Shown piece by piece: positions 25,262-33,889 of a DNA stretch of 64,000 nt. The translations under genes were made by a program, and so were the position numbers. Source of the DNA: Actinacidiphila cocklensis (GTDB lineage: Bacteria; Actinomycetota; Actinomycetes; Streptomycetales; Streptomycetaceae); NCBI RefSeq assembly GCF_907177275.1, contig NZ_CAJSLV010000051.1:82301-146300 (forward strand). The letters are read 5' to 3'. Positions within the stretch are counted from its first letter, which is position 1. Each line of letters begins with the position of its first letter. The notes below the pieces were generated by a model. That model did no database searches and was not told the DNA's origin. It worked only from the letters and a program-made list of their open reading frames with translations.

Positions 25262-28200
25262 GTGACCCGCGCAGGCGTAATCCGGACGCCCCCGGAAGGC
25301 CACCCCGACCCCTTCCGTACGGCGGACCTGCGCCGGGCGGTCCTCACCGCCTGGTCCGCCTCGGCCGCCCGCTTCCGCGAGGACGCCAATGCCGAGGAGG
25401 ACCTCGCCCTCGGCGGCCACCGCGACCGGCTGATCGTCGAGCTGGCCCAGAACGCCGCCGACGCCGCCACCCGCGCCGGCGTCCCCGGGCGGCTGCGGCT
25501 GACCTACCACGAGGCCGCCGGCGACGCCCCCGCGGTGCTGGCCGCCGCCAACACCGGCGCCCCGCTGGACGCGCCCGCCGTCGAGTCGCTGTCCACGCTG
25601 CGCGCCTCCGCGAAACGCGACGAGGGACCCGCCGCCGTCGGCCGCTTCGGCGTCGGCTTCGCGGCCGTCCTGGCCGTCAGCGACGAGCCCGCCGTCGTCG
25701 GCCGCAGCGGCGGGGTGCGCTGGTCGCTGACCGAGGCGCGCGCGCTGGCCGCGGAAGTCCCGGGCCTGGAAGAGGAATTGCGCCGCAGGGACGGCCATGT
25801 GCCGCTGCTGCGGCTGCCGTTGCCCGCGGAGGGCAGCGCGCCCGACACGTACGACACCGTCGTCGTCCTGCCGCTGCGGGACGGCGCCGCCCAGGACCTG
25901 GCCGGGCGGCTGCTGGCCGCGGTGGACGACGCCCTGCTGCTGGCCCTGCCGGGACTCGCCGAGGTCGTCATCGACACCCCCGCGGGCGTAAGGACGCTGA
26001 CCCGCCGCCAGGCCGAGGACGGCGACGTCCTGGTCGAGGACTCCGCCGCGCCCGCCGCCACCCGCTGGCGGGTCGTCGGCGACGGCGGCGCCCTGACCGC
26101 AGAGCTGCTCGCCGACCGCCCCGTCGAGGAACGCCTGCGCCCGGTCTGGGCGGTGACCTGGGCCGTGCCCGTCGCCGCCGACGGCTCGCCGGCCGCACCC
26201 CGCACCGCGGGCGTCGTCCACGCCCCGACGCCGACCGACGAACCGCTCGGCCTGCCCGCGCTGCTGCTGGCCTCGCTCCCGCTCGACCCGACCCGCAGGC
26301 ACGCCGCCCCCGGGCCGCTCACCGACTTCCTGGTCGAGCGCGCCGCCGACGCGTACGTCACGCTGCTCGCCGGCTGGCGCCCGACCTCCGAGGGCGTGGT
26401 CGACCTGGTGCCCGGACCGCTCGGCAAGGGCGAGCTGGATGCGGAACTGCGCCGCCGCATCCTGGCGCAGCTGCCCCGCACCCCCTTCCTGCCGCGTGCC
26501 GCCGAGGTCCCGCCGCAGGCCGCCGCGGCGCCCGCCGCCGACCTCGACGGCTGGGACGGCGGCGGCCCGCTCGCCGGCGATGGCCAGCCGCTGCGGCCCG
26601 TCGAGGCCGAGGTCGTCGAGGGCGCCACCGCCGAGGCGGTACGCGTCCTGGCCGAGGTGCTGCCGACCCTCGTGCCGTCCGCGCTCGAACGCCGCCCCGC
26701 CCTGCGCCAGCTGGGCGTCGGCCGGCTCACGCTCGCCGACGCCGTCGACCGGCTGTCCGGCACCGAACGCCCGGCCGCCTGGTGGTGGCGGCTCTACGAC
26801 GCCCTCGCCGGCACCGACGCCGACGTCCTCAGCGGCCTGCCCGTCCCGCTCGCCGACGGCCGTACGGTGGTCGGGCCGCGGCAGGTGCTGCTGCCGGTGC
26901 CCGGCGACGACTCCGCCGCCGTGGACCCCGCGCTGCTGGCCAGGCTCGGGCTGCGGGTCGCCCACCCGGACGCCGCGCACCCGCTGCTGGAGAAGCTGGG
27001 CGCCGCCCCCGCCACGCCACGGGCGGTGCTGACCACCCCGCAGGTACGGGCCGCGGTCGCCGCCTCCCTCGACGAGGACATCGCCTGGGACCAGGACGAG
27101 ACGGGCCTGGACGCCGACGAACTCGCCGACACCGTGCTGACCCTGGCCCGCGCCGCCGGCCTCGCCCCGGGCGACGAGCCGTGGCTCGCCGCGCTCGCGC
27201 TGCCCGACGAGGACGGCGAACTGGCCCCGGCCGGCGAACTCGTGCTGCCCGGCAGCCCGCTGGAGGCCGTGCTGCGGGAGGGCGAGCTGGGCACCCTGGA
27301 CGCCGACCTGGCCGATCGCTGGGGCGAGCAGCCGCTGACCGCGGTCGGCGTGCTCGCCACCTTCGCCCTGGTCCGCGCCGCCGACGTCGTCCTCGACCCC
27401 GACGACCTCGAACCGCGCGACAGCGACTGGGCGGAGCCCGACGACGTCGGCCTGCTCGACGCCGTCGACGTCTGGTGCGAGGACGTGCTCGACCAGCTGC
27501 CCGAGACCGATGTGCCGCCGGTCGCCACCGAGATCATCGGGGTCAGGGACCTGGACCTGGTCGACGACGACGCCTGGCCGCAGGCCCTCGCGCTGCTCTC
27601 CCGGCCGCCGCTGCGGGACGCGGTGACCGCCCCGGTCCGCGTGCTGCTCCCGGACGGCACCACCGAGTCCGTACGCCCTTACGCCGCCTGGTGGCTGCGC
27701 GACCACCCGGTCCTGGACGGCCGCCGCCCGGTCGGCCTGCGCGCGGCCGGCGGCGACCGGCTGCTCGCCGGGCTCTACGACGAGGCCGAGACCGACACCG
27801 CGGTGGACGAGCAGGTGCTGCGGGCGCTCGGCGTACGCACCACGGTGGCCGCGCTGCTGGCCGAGCCCGGCGGCGCAGCCGAACTGCTCGCCCGGCTCGC
27901 CGAGCCGGAGCGCGAGGTCGCACCGGCCCAGCTGCACCGCCTCTACGCGGCCCTGGCCGAGCTGGACCCCGACCAGGTCACCCTGCCCGACGAGCTGAGG
28001 GCGGTCGTCGACGGCGAGACGGCCGTGGTGGACGCCGCCGACGCGCTGGTCGCCGACGCCCCCGACCTGCTGCCGCTGTCCGGCGGGCTCGCCCTGCTGC
28101 CGGTGCCGCCGCGTTTTGCCGCGGACCTGGCCGAGCTCTTCCAGGTCCGCCGGCTCAGCGAGGCCGTGGACGCCGCGGTGACCTCGCAGGGCGAGCCGCA

Positions 28201-28459
28201 CGAGGTGCTGCCCGCCGTGCACGACCTGCTGCCGGGCGCCCCCGGCTCCTACGTCGAGCACGAGGAGCTGCTGCTGGCCGGCGGCGTCGAGGTCGACTGG
28301 CGGTACGCCGACGGCACGCTGCACGCCGCCACCGTCGAGGGCGTCGCCGCGGGCCTGGCCTGGGCCGCCGGCCACTGGGAGCGCCGCTTCGAGCTGGCCG
28401 CGCTGCTGGAGGACCCGTCCCGTACCGAGGAGCTGGCCCGCGACCGCTGGTTCGACTGA
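25262..28459 (+). CDS. Large sacsin/HSP90-like GHKL ATPase
   Basis: 1065 residues. The N-terminal 200 residues form a histidine-kinase-like ATPase (Bergerat) fold: ELAQNAADAATRAG (about 60-73) is the N-box with the Mg-binding Asn, and GRFGVGFAAVLAV (about 126-138) is the glycine-rich lid. This matches the sacsin N-terminal ATP-binding domain. The remaining 850 residues are a Leu/Asp/Glu-rich scaffold with no domain I can name. It may act as a chaperone or nucleic-acid-linked ATPase, which is inference. The start is GTG 25262 with GAAGGA 6-7 nt upstream; longer frames reaching 24641 or earlier are rejected because they overlap DUF3027. Confidence 0.88.
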   Translation: MTRAGVIRTPPEGHPDPFRTADLRRAVLTAWSASAARFREDANAEEDLALGGHRDRLIVELAQNAADAATRAGVPGRLRLTYHEAAGDAPAVLAAANTGAPLDAPAVESLSTLRASAKRDEGPAAVGRFGVGFAAVLAVSDEPAVVGRSGGVRWSLTEARALAAEVPGLEEELRRRDGHVPLLRLPLPAEGSAPDTYDTVVVLPLRDGAAQDLAGRLLAAVDDALLLALPGLAEVVIDTPAGVRTLTRRQAEDGDVLVEDSAAPAATRWRVVGDGGALTAELLADRPVEERLRPVWAVTWAVPVAADGSPAAPRTAGVVHAPTPTDEPLGLPALLLASLPLDPTRRHAAPGPLTDFLVERAADAYVTLLAGWRPTSEGVVDLVPGPLGKGELDAELRRRILAQLPRTPFLPRAAEVPPQAAAAPAADLDGWDGGGPLAGDGQPLRPVEAEVVEGATAEAVRVLAEVLPTLVPSALERRPALRQLGVGRLTLADAVDRLSGTERPAAWWWRLYDALAGTDADVLSGLPVPLADGRTVVGPRQVLLPVPGDDSAAVDPALLARLGLRVAHPDAAHPLLEKLGAAPATPRAVLTTPQVRAAVAASLDEDIAWDQDETGLDADELADTVLTLARAAGLAPGDEPWLAALALPDEDGELAPAGELVLPGSPLEAVLREGELGTLDADLADRWGEQPLTAVGVLATFALVRAADVVLDPDDLEPRDSDWAEPDDVGLLDAVDVWCEDVLDQLPETDVPPVATEIIGVRDLDLVDDDAWPQALALLSRPPLRDAVTAPVRVLLPDGTTESVRPYAAWWLRDHPVLDGRRPVGLRAAGGDRLLAGLYDEAETDTAVDEQVLRALGVRTTVAALLAEPGGAAELLARLAEPEREVAPAQLHRLYAALAELDPDQVTLPDELRAVVDGETAVVDAADALVADAPDLLPLSGGLALLPVPPRFAADLAELFQVRRLSEAVDAAVTSQGEPHEVLPAVHDLLPGAPGSYVEHEELLLAGGVEVDWRYADGTLHAATVEGVAAGLAWAAGHWERRFELAALLEDPSRTEELARDRWFD

Positions 28460-28466
28460 CGCTGCC

Positions 28467-28580
28467 GCAATGTGCGTCGGGCGCCGGTCCATTGCGGCGC
28501 CCGCCGCACATGGCCACGCTCGACGTAACGTTGCCGAGTCCGACGTAACTTGCCGCGCCTGACGTACATTGCCGAGCGGC
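28467..28580. repeat. Recurrent CATTGCCG element and 20-bp tandem units
   Basis: GCAATGTGC (28467-28475) is one copy of the window-wide element. Three 20-bp units follow at 28521-28540, 28541-28560 and 28561-28580, each with GACGTA then an A/T-containing core and TTGCCG; the third contains CATTGCCG exactly. The block fills the gap between the convergent ATPase genes. Confidence 0.65.
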
Positions 28581-28583
28581 CTC

Positions 28584-30998
28584 CTATGCCGCGGCGTTCT
28601 CCCGGTGCCGCACCCACGCCCAGGAGACCTCAAGCGCCACCGCCCCCACCGCCGCGATCCCGACCGCCGACCAGGGCACCTCGTCGCCCACCAGCTTCAG
28701 CGCGAAGAACCGCTGCAACCACGGTGTGACCAGCACGATCACGAACGCCAGGCCCATGGCGAGCACCAGCCCGACACGCCACCACGTGTAGGGGCGGGCC
28801 ACGATCGCCAGCACCCACATCTCCATCAGGAACAGCGTCAGCGTCGCCGCACTCGTCTCCGCGTCCAGCGCGCCCGCCCCCGTGTAGATGTGCCGCGCCA
28901 TCAGGTACGTCGCGAAGGCCGCGGCCCCGCAGATGAGCCCGGCGGGCGTGGCGTACCGCATGACGCGGCGGACGAAGTGCGGCCGCGCCCGCTCCTTGTT
29001 GGGCGCCAGCGCCAGGAAGAAGGCCGGCACCCCGATGGTCAGCGTGGACAGCAGTGTCAGATGCCGCGGCAGGAACGGATACGGCACCTGCCAGCACACC
29101 ACGAGGACCGCGAGCAGCACCGAGTAGACGGTCTTGGTGAGGAAGAGCGTCGCGACCCGGGTGATGTTGCCGATCACCCGGCGGCCCTCGGCCACCACCG
29201 AGGGCAGCGTGGCGAAGCTGTTGTCCAGCAGCACGATCTGCGCGACCGCCCGGGTCGCCTCGGAGCCCGAGCCCATCGACACGCCGATGTCGGCGTCCTT
29301 GAGCGCCAGCACGTCGTTGACGCCGTCGCCGGTCATCGCCACGTTGTGCCCGCGGGACTGCAGGGCGCCCACCATGTCGCGCTTCTGCTGCGGGGTGACC
29401 CGGCCGAAGACCGCACCCCGCTCCAGCACCGCGGCCATCGCGTCCCGCTCGGGCGGCAGCTGCCGCGCGTCGACCGGCTCGTCCGCGCCCGGCAGCCCGA
29501 GCTTGCCCGCGACCGCGCCGACCGACACGGCGTTGTCGCCCGAGATGACCTTGGCGTCCACCTGCTGCTCGGCGAAGTAGCGCAGGGTGTCGGAGGCGTC
29601 GGGCCGCAGCCGCTGTTCGAGCACCACCAGCGCGAACGGCGCCACGGAGGCCGCGACCTGCGGGTCGTCCAGCGGGCGCCCGGCGCGGGCCAGCAGCAGC
29701 ACCCGCAGCCCCTCGTCGTTGAGCCGGTCGACGTCGCCGAGCGTGCCGTGCCCGGTCGGCAGCAGGACGTCGGGCGCCCCCAGGAGCCACGTGCTGTCCG
29801 TGCCGTCCGGCTCGGTGAAGGCCGCGCCGCTGTACTTGCGGGTCGAGCTGAACGGCAGCGTCCCGGCGCCGCGCCAGCCGGCCGCACCGGCCGGCGGGTA
29901 GGCGTCGATGACGGCCTGCAGGCTGGCGTTGGGGCGCGGGTCGGAGCCGCCGAACGCCGCCAGCGCGCGGGCCACGTACGCCTCGTCGCCGCCGTCCAGG
30001 ACGTGCAGCGCGGTGACGTCCATGCCGCCCTCGGTGAGGGTGCCGGTCTTGTCGAGGCAGACGACGTCGACCCGGGCCAGGCCCTCGATCGCGGGCAGCT
30101 CCTGCACCAGGCACTGCTTGCGGCCGAGCCTGACGACCCCGATCGCGAAGGCCACCGAGGTCAGCAGCACCAGCCCCTCGGGCACCATCGGCACGATGCC
30201 GCCGACCGTACGGCGCACCGCCTCGCGGGTGTCGTGGCTCTCCACCGTGAACTGGCTGATGATCAGCCCGACCGCGGTCGGGACCATCATCCAGGTGACG
30301 TACTTGAGGATCTGGCTGATGCCGTTGCGCAGCTCGGAGTTGACCAGGGTGAAGCGGGACGCCTCGTCGGCGAGCTGGGCCGCGTAGGCCTCACGGCCGA
30401 CCTTGGTGGCGGTGAAGGCGCCGCCGCCGGCGACCACGAAGCTGCCGGACATCACCGGGTCGCCCGGGTGCTTGACCACCGGGTCGGCCTCGCCGGTGAG
30501 CAGCGACTCGTCGATCTCCAGGCTGTCGGCCTCGCCGACGACGCCGTCGACCACCACCTTGTCGCCCGGCCCCAGCTCGATCAGGTCGCCCAGCACGATC
30601 TGCGAGGTGGAGATCTCGGCGGTCACGCCGTCCCTGCGCACCTCGGGCCTGGCCTCGCCGATCACCGCGAGGCTGTCCAGGGTCCGCTTGGCGCGCAGCT
30701 CCTGGATGATGCCGATCGCGGTGTTGGCGACGATGACGAAGCCGAAGAGCCCGTCCTGGATCGGCCCAACCACCAGGATGATCAGGAAGAGCACGCCGAT
30801 GATCGCGTTGAAACGGGTGAAGACGTTGGCCCTGACGATCTCGGCGGTGGAGCGGGACGACCGTACGGGGACGTCGTTGACCTCGCCCGCCTCGATCCGC
30901 CGCGCCACCTCTTGCGCGCTGAGCCCGGGGTGCCGTGCGAGCGCCCCTGCCTGCGTCCCCGTGTCCGTGCCGGTGCCCGTCTCCGCGCGTTCCGTCAT
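28584..30998 (-). CDS. P-type cation-transporting ATPase, CtpE-like
   Basis: 804 residues. Key sites are DESLLTGEADPV (actuator TGE, about 165-172), VCLDKTGTLTEGG (phosphorylated Asp near 313) and MTGDGVNDVLALKDADIG (about 553-570). The membrane helix motif is VPEGLVLLTSVAFAIG rather than CPC, so it is not a heavy-metal (P1B) pump. The length and PEGL motif match mycobacterial CtpE, which is implicated in calcium uptake; calcium as substrate here is inference. The ATG at 30996-30998 has TACCGT exactly 6 nt upstream (leaderless pattern). Confidence 0.92.
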   Translation of the reverse strand: MTERAETGTGTDTGTQAGALARHPGLSAQEVARRIEAGEVNDVPVRSSRSTAEIVRANVFTRFNAIIGVLFLIILVVGPIQDGLFGFVIVANTAIGIIQELRAKRTLDSLAVIGEARPEVRRDGVTAEISTSQIVLGDLIELGPGDKVVVDGVVGEADSLEIDESLLTGEADPVVKHPGDPVMSGSFVVAGGGAFTATKVGREAYAAQLADEASRFTLVNSELRNGISQILKYVTWMMVPTAVGLIISQFTVESHDTREAVRRTVGGIVPMVPEGLVLLTSVAFAIGVVRLGRKQCLVQELPAIEGLARVDVVCLDKTGTLTEGGMDVTALHVLDGGDEAYVARALAAFGGSDPRPNASLQAVIDAYPPAGAAGWRGAGTLPFSSTRKYSGAAFTEPDGTDSTWLLGAPDVLLPTGHGTLGDVDRLNDEGLRVLLLARAGRPLDDPQVAASVAPFALVVLEQRLRPDASDTLRYFAEQQVDAKVISGDNAVSVGAVAGKLGLPGADEPVDARQLPPERDAMAAVLERGAVFGRVTPQQKRDMVGALQSRGHNVAMTGDGVNDVLALKDADIGVSMGSGSEATRAVAQIVLLDNSFATLPSVVAEGRRVIGNITRVATLFLTKTVYSVLLAVLVVCWQVPYPFLPRHLTLLSTLTIGVPAFFLALAPNKERARPHFVRRVMRYATPAGLICGAAAFATYLMARHIYTGAGALDAETSAATLTLFLMEMWVLAIVARPYTWWRVGLVLAMGLAFVIVLVTPWLQRFFALKLVGDEVPWSAVGIAAVGAVALEVSWAWVRHRENAAA

Positions 30999-31085
30999 GG
31001 ACCGACGGTACGTGGCACGGGCGGCTTCCACCCGTTCTGCGGGCACTCGCACGGCCTACTGCGTGAGCTGGCCGCGCGGTCTGCG

Positions 31086-31364
31086 TCAGGTGCCCTGGGG
31101 GGCCTGTCCCTCGTGGGCCGCGCGGGAGCGGGCGATGGCGTCGCGGCGGGCGCGCACGTACTTCAGGCCGACCAGGCCGAGCACGCCGCCGGCCGCGCAG
31201 GTCCAGATGAACCAGGTGTGGCCGTGGTCGGAGTACCAGCCGTAGAAGGGGAGCTGCACGACGAAGAGCGCGAACCAGACGATCGTGCCGACCGTGACGG
31301 TCGCGACGTCGTTGGCCTCCAGCGGCTCGGGGGCCTCGCGCAGTGGACTCCGCTGCTTGCTCAT
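31086..31364 (-). CDS. DUF2530 family small membrane protein
   Basis: 92 residues with two membrane helices (TVGTIVWFALFVVQLPFYG and WTCAAGGVLGLVGL) and a WYSDHGHTWFIW loop, typical of DUF2530. Function is unknown. The ATG at 31362-31364 has TACGAT 6 nt upstream (31371-31376). It lies 87 bp upstream of the P-type ATPase gene on the same strand, but that gene has its own predicted promoter. Confidence 0.88.
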   Translation of the reverse strand: MSKQRSPLREAPEPLEANDVATVTVGTIVWFALFVVQLPFYGWYSDHGHTWFIWTCAAGGVLGLVGLKYVRARRDAIARSRAAHEGQAPQGT

Positions 31365-31428
31365 GCCGACATCGTAAGCGGCGGATCCGACATGCCCGGC
31401 GGAGGCCTGCTACGGCAGGGGTCTACGC

Positions 31429-31544
31429 GCGGAGATGGTTTTTGACGTATTGGTTATTCATACTGAAACCGGTCACCGTTGACTGAAAACATTCGTACGA
31501 TCGCCCAAGTGCGGGCGAAATCGCGTCCCCCCATGAGGATTCAC
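31429..31544 (+). promoter_or_regulatory. AT-richer leader of the NCS2 permease gene
   Basis: About 110 bp with unusually many A and T bases for the window. TTGAC occurs twice (from 31442 and 31479), and GTAT/ATAC arms lie at 31447-31450 and 31460-31463. No riboswitch fold could be recognised. A frame open from TTG 31479 would extend the protein N-terminus, but the ribosome site at 31535-31539 argues for the later start. Confidence 0.4.
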
Positions 31545-32999
31545 ATGCCCACCTCGGCCCCCGCTCCGGTCGACATGGGTCGGTCGTCAGGCCGCCCGCC
31601 CACCAATCCGCTGGACCGCTACTTCCGGATCTCCGAGCGCGGCTCCTCGATCCCGCGGGAGATCCGCGGCGGCCTGGCCACCTTCTTCGCGATGGCGTAC
31701 ATCATCGTGCTGAACCCGATCATCCTGGGCTCGGCGGTCGACAAGTTCGGCCACCACCTCAACGGCGGCCAGCTGGTCACCGCGACCGTCATCACCGCGG
31801 CCTTCACCACGCTGCTGATGGGCGTCATCGGCAACGTCCCGATCGCGCTGGCCGCCGGTCTCGGCGTCAACACCGTGGTCGCGCTCCAGCTCGCCCCGAG
31901 GATGAGCTGGCCCGACGCGATGGGCATGGTGGTGCTGGCCGGTTTCGCGATCATGGTCATGGTCGCCACCGGGCTGCGCGAGCGGGTGATGAGCGCGGTG
32001 CCGCTGGGCCTGCGCAAGGGCATCGCGATCGGCATCGGCCTGTTCATCCTGCTGATCGGCCTGGTGGACTCCGGCTTCGTCTCCCGCATCCCGGACGCCG
32101 CCCACACCACCGTGCCGCTGCAGCTCGGCACCGGCGGTCACCTGACCGGCTGGCCGGTGCTGATCTTCATTCTCGGCACCCTGCTCACCCTGTCGCTGAT
32201 CATCCGCAAGGTCTCCGGCGCCATCCTGATCTCCATCGTCGCCATGACCGTGTTCGCGGTGATCGTGGACGCGGTCGCCGACATCCCGGCCACGGGCTGG
32301 GGCCTGACGGTGCCCAAGTGGCCGGGCAACCCGGTCGCGACCCCGGACTTCGGCCTGATCGGCAAGGTCAGCCTCTTCGGCGGCTTCCAGCAGGTCGGCG
32401 TCGTGACGGGGCTGCTGTTCGTCTTCACCGTGCTGCTCTCGTGCTTCTTCGACGCGATGGGCACCATCCTCGGCGTCAGCGACGAGGCCGGGCTGCTGGA
32501 CGCCAAGGGCGACCTGCCGGGCATGAACAAGGTGCTGATGATCGACGGAGTCGCCACCGCGGTCGGCGGCGCCTCCTCGTCGTCGGCGAACACCTGCTTC
32601 GTGGAGTCCACCGCCGGCGTCGGCGAGGGCGCCCGTACCGGGCTCGCCAGCGTCGTCACCGGGCTGATGTTCGTCTTCGCGCTGTTCCTCACGCCGCTGG
32701 CCACCATGGTCCCGGCGCAGGCCGCCACACCGGCGCTGGTCGCGGTGGGCTTCCTGATCCTGGCCGGGTCGATCCGGGAGATCGACTGGAGCGACTTCAC
32801 CATCGCCATCCCGGCGTTCCTGACGATGGTGCTCATGCCGTTCACGTACTCGATCACCAACGGCATCGGCATCGGCTTCCTGAGCTTCTGCGTGCTGCGG
32901 GTGGTGGCGGGGCGCGGCAAGGAGGTCCCGGTCGCGCTGTACGCGGTCGCGGCCATCTTCGCCTTCTACTACCTGATGCCGGCGCTCGGGCTGCTGTAG
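31545..32999 (+). CDS. NCS2 family purine permease (AzgA-like)
   Basis: 484 residues with about 12-14 membrane helices. The sequence RGGLATFFAMAYIIVLNP, AAGLGVNTVVALQLAP and FDAMGTILGVSDEAGLLD follows the AzgA branch of NCS2 transporters, which import guanine, hypoxanthine or adenine with protons. ASSSSANTCFVESTAGVGEGARTG is the conserved helix 10 region, quoted here only as a landmark at about residues 345-370. The start is ATG 31545 (MPTSAPAPVD) with GAGGA 6 nt upstream. The last 31 bp overlap the convergent ribbon-helix-helix gene. Confidence 0.93.
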   Translation: MPTSAPAPVDMGRSSGRPPTNPLDRYFRISERGSSIPREIRGGLATFFAMAYIIVLNPIILGSAVDKFGHHLNGGQLVTATVITAAFTTLLMGVIGNVPIALAAGLGVNTVVALQLAPRMSWPDAMGMVVLAGFAIMVMVATGLRERVMSAVPLGLRKGIAIGIGLFILLIGLVDSGFVSRIPDAAHTTVPLQLGTGGHLTGWPVLIFILGTLLTLSLIIRKVSGAILISIVAMTVFAVIVDAVADIPATGWGLTVPKWPGNPVATPDFGLIGKVSLFGGFQQVGVVTGLLFVFTVLLSCFFDAMGTILGVSDEAGLLDAKGDLPGMNKVLMIDGVATAVGGASSSSANTCFVESTAGVGEGARTGLASVVTGLMFVFALFLTPLATMVPAQAATPALVAVGFLILAGSIREIDWSDFTIAIPAFLTMVLMPFTYSITNGIGIGFLSFCVLRVVAGRGKEVPVALYAVAAIFAFYYLMPALGLL

Positions 33000-33199
33000 G
33001 GCGGCGGGGAGGTGCGGTCCTGCTGCCCGTAGAACCGCTCGGTCTCCTCGACCGCGGCCTTGAAACGCTCGTCGAAGTCGTCACGGACCAGTGCCGTGAC
33101 GACGTAGTCCTGGGCGGTCATCCCGCGTCTGGCGGCATGATCGCGAATCCGGTCCCACAGGTCTGCGTCTATGCGCAGGCTGAGCACTCTCGATGCCAT
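32969..33199 (-). CDS. Ribbon-helix-helix-like small protein
   Basis: 76 residues. MASRVLSLRIDADLWDRIRDHAARRG at the start resembles the strand-helix of CopG/Arc-type ribbon-helix-helix proteins (strand RVLSLRID, helix ADLWDRIRDHAARRG), then a second helix TAQDYVVTALVRDDF. It could be a DNA-binding regulator or an orphan antitoxin; no toxin gene is beside it. The ATG at 33197-33199 has GACCGT 6 nt upstream, so the mRNA may be leaderless. The gene overlaps the permease 3' end by 31 bp. Confidence 0.78.
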   Translation of the reverse strand: MASRVLSLRIDADLWDRIRDHAARRGMTAQDYVVTALVRDDFDERFKAAVEETERFYGQQDRTSPPPYSSPSAGIR

Positions 33200-33383
33200 G
33201 TGCCCACGGTCGCGGGCGGAGGCGGCAATGTGCGCCGCTTTCGCCCGCGATCTCACCCGTTCGGGTGAGATGTGGGCACGTGGCGGTTTGAACGCGCCTT
33301 CGCGGCCGGGGCGGGGGGGTATGCGTGGTGCGGGCGGGGCGGGGGTGCTCCGGCGTGGCCCGGGTGTTGCGTGCAGGGTGTAC

Positions 33384-33409
33384 TTAGGTTAACTAATGAG
33401 CTAGGCTAA
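33384..33409. promoter_or_regulatory. Operator and -10 region of the marR gene
   Basis: TTAGGTTAACTAA (33384-33396) is a near-palindrome, followed by TAGGCTAA (33402-33409). TAGGCT (33402-33407) is the probable -10, 7 nt before the GTG at 33415. The arrangement suits autoregulation by the MarR protein. It partly resembles an iron box but lacks that site's 19-bp symmetry. Confidence 0.55.
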
Positions 33410-33414
33410 ACACC

Positions 33415-33849
33415 GTGACCGAACTGTCCGAGGACGACCGTGCCGCAGTCAACGAGCTGCGGGGTGCGGTGATGCGGCTCTCCCGCCGGCTGCGCCACCA
33501 GCGCGTCGACGAGACGCTCAGCCCGACCGAGATGTCGGTGCTGGGCACCCTTGCCCGCTGCGGCTCCGCCACACCGGGGGAGCTGGCCCGCAAGGAGCAC
33601 GTGCAGCCCCCGTCGATGACCCGCATCGTGGCGATGCTGGAGTCCAAGGGGCTGGTGCGCAGGGAGCCGCATCCCGACGACCGGCGCCAGGTCGTGGTGA
33701 CCCGCACCGAGCAGGCCGCCGCGATGCTCGAAGAGAGCCGCACCAAGCGGAACGCCTGGCTCGCCTCGCTCGCCGAGGGCCTCACCCCTGAGGAACTGGC
33801 CGTCATGCGCCAGGCGGCCCCCGTCCTGGAGAAGCTCGCTCACCTGTGA
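33415..33849 (+). CDS. MarR family transcriptional regulator
   Basis: 144 residues, a typical winged-helix MarR protein. The recognition region is LARCGSATPGELARKEHVQPPSMTRIVAMLESKGLV in outline (about 44-79), followed by the wing RREPHPDDRRQVVVTRT. It should repress itself and the MFS gene 40 bp downstream until a ligand binds. The start is GTG 33415 with no ribosome site and a -10 7 nt away, so it is predicted to be leaderless. Confidence 0.93.
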   Translation: MTELSEDDRAAVNELRGAVMRLSRRLRHQRVDETLSPTEMSVLGTLARCGSATPGELARKEHVQPPSMTRIVAMLESKGLVRREPHPDDRRQVVVTRTEQAAAMLEESRTKRNAWLASLAEGLTPEELAVMRQAAPVLEKLAHL

Positions 33850-33889
33850 CCCGACCGGAAGCACCCGAAGAGGGGGAGGCGAGTACCGA

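Noticed and set aside
25229..28633. 1134-codon minus-strand frame opposite the sacsin-like ATPase gene
   Set aside because: Typical antisense frame of a GC-rich gene; composition dominated by Gly, Gln, Arg and Val with no domain.
31479..31544. Extended TTG start of the NCS2 permease at 31479
   Set aside because: The GAGGA ribosome site points to ATG 31545, and the extra residues lack family similarity.
33384..33409. Second full iron box before marR
   Set aside because: The two half-sites are spaced too far apart for the 19-bp iron-box symmetry, so it is listed as a MarR-type site.
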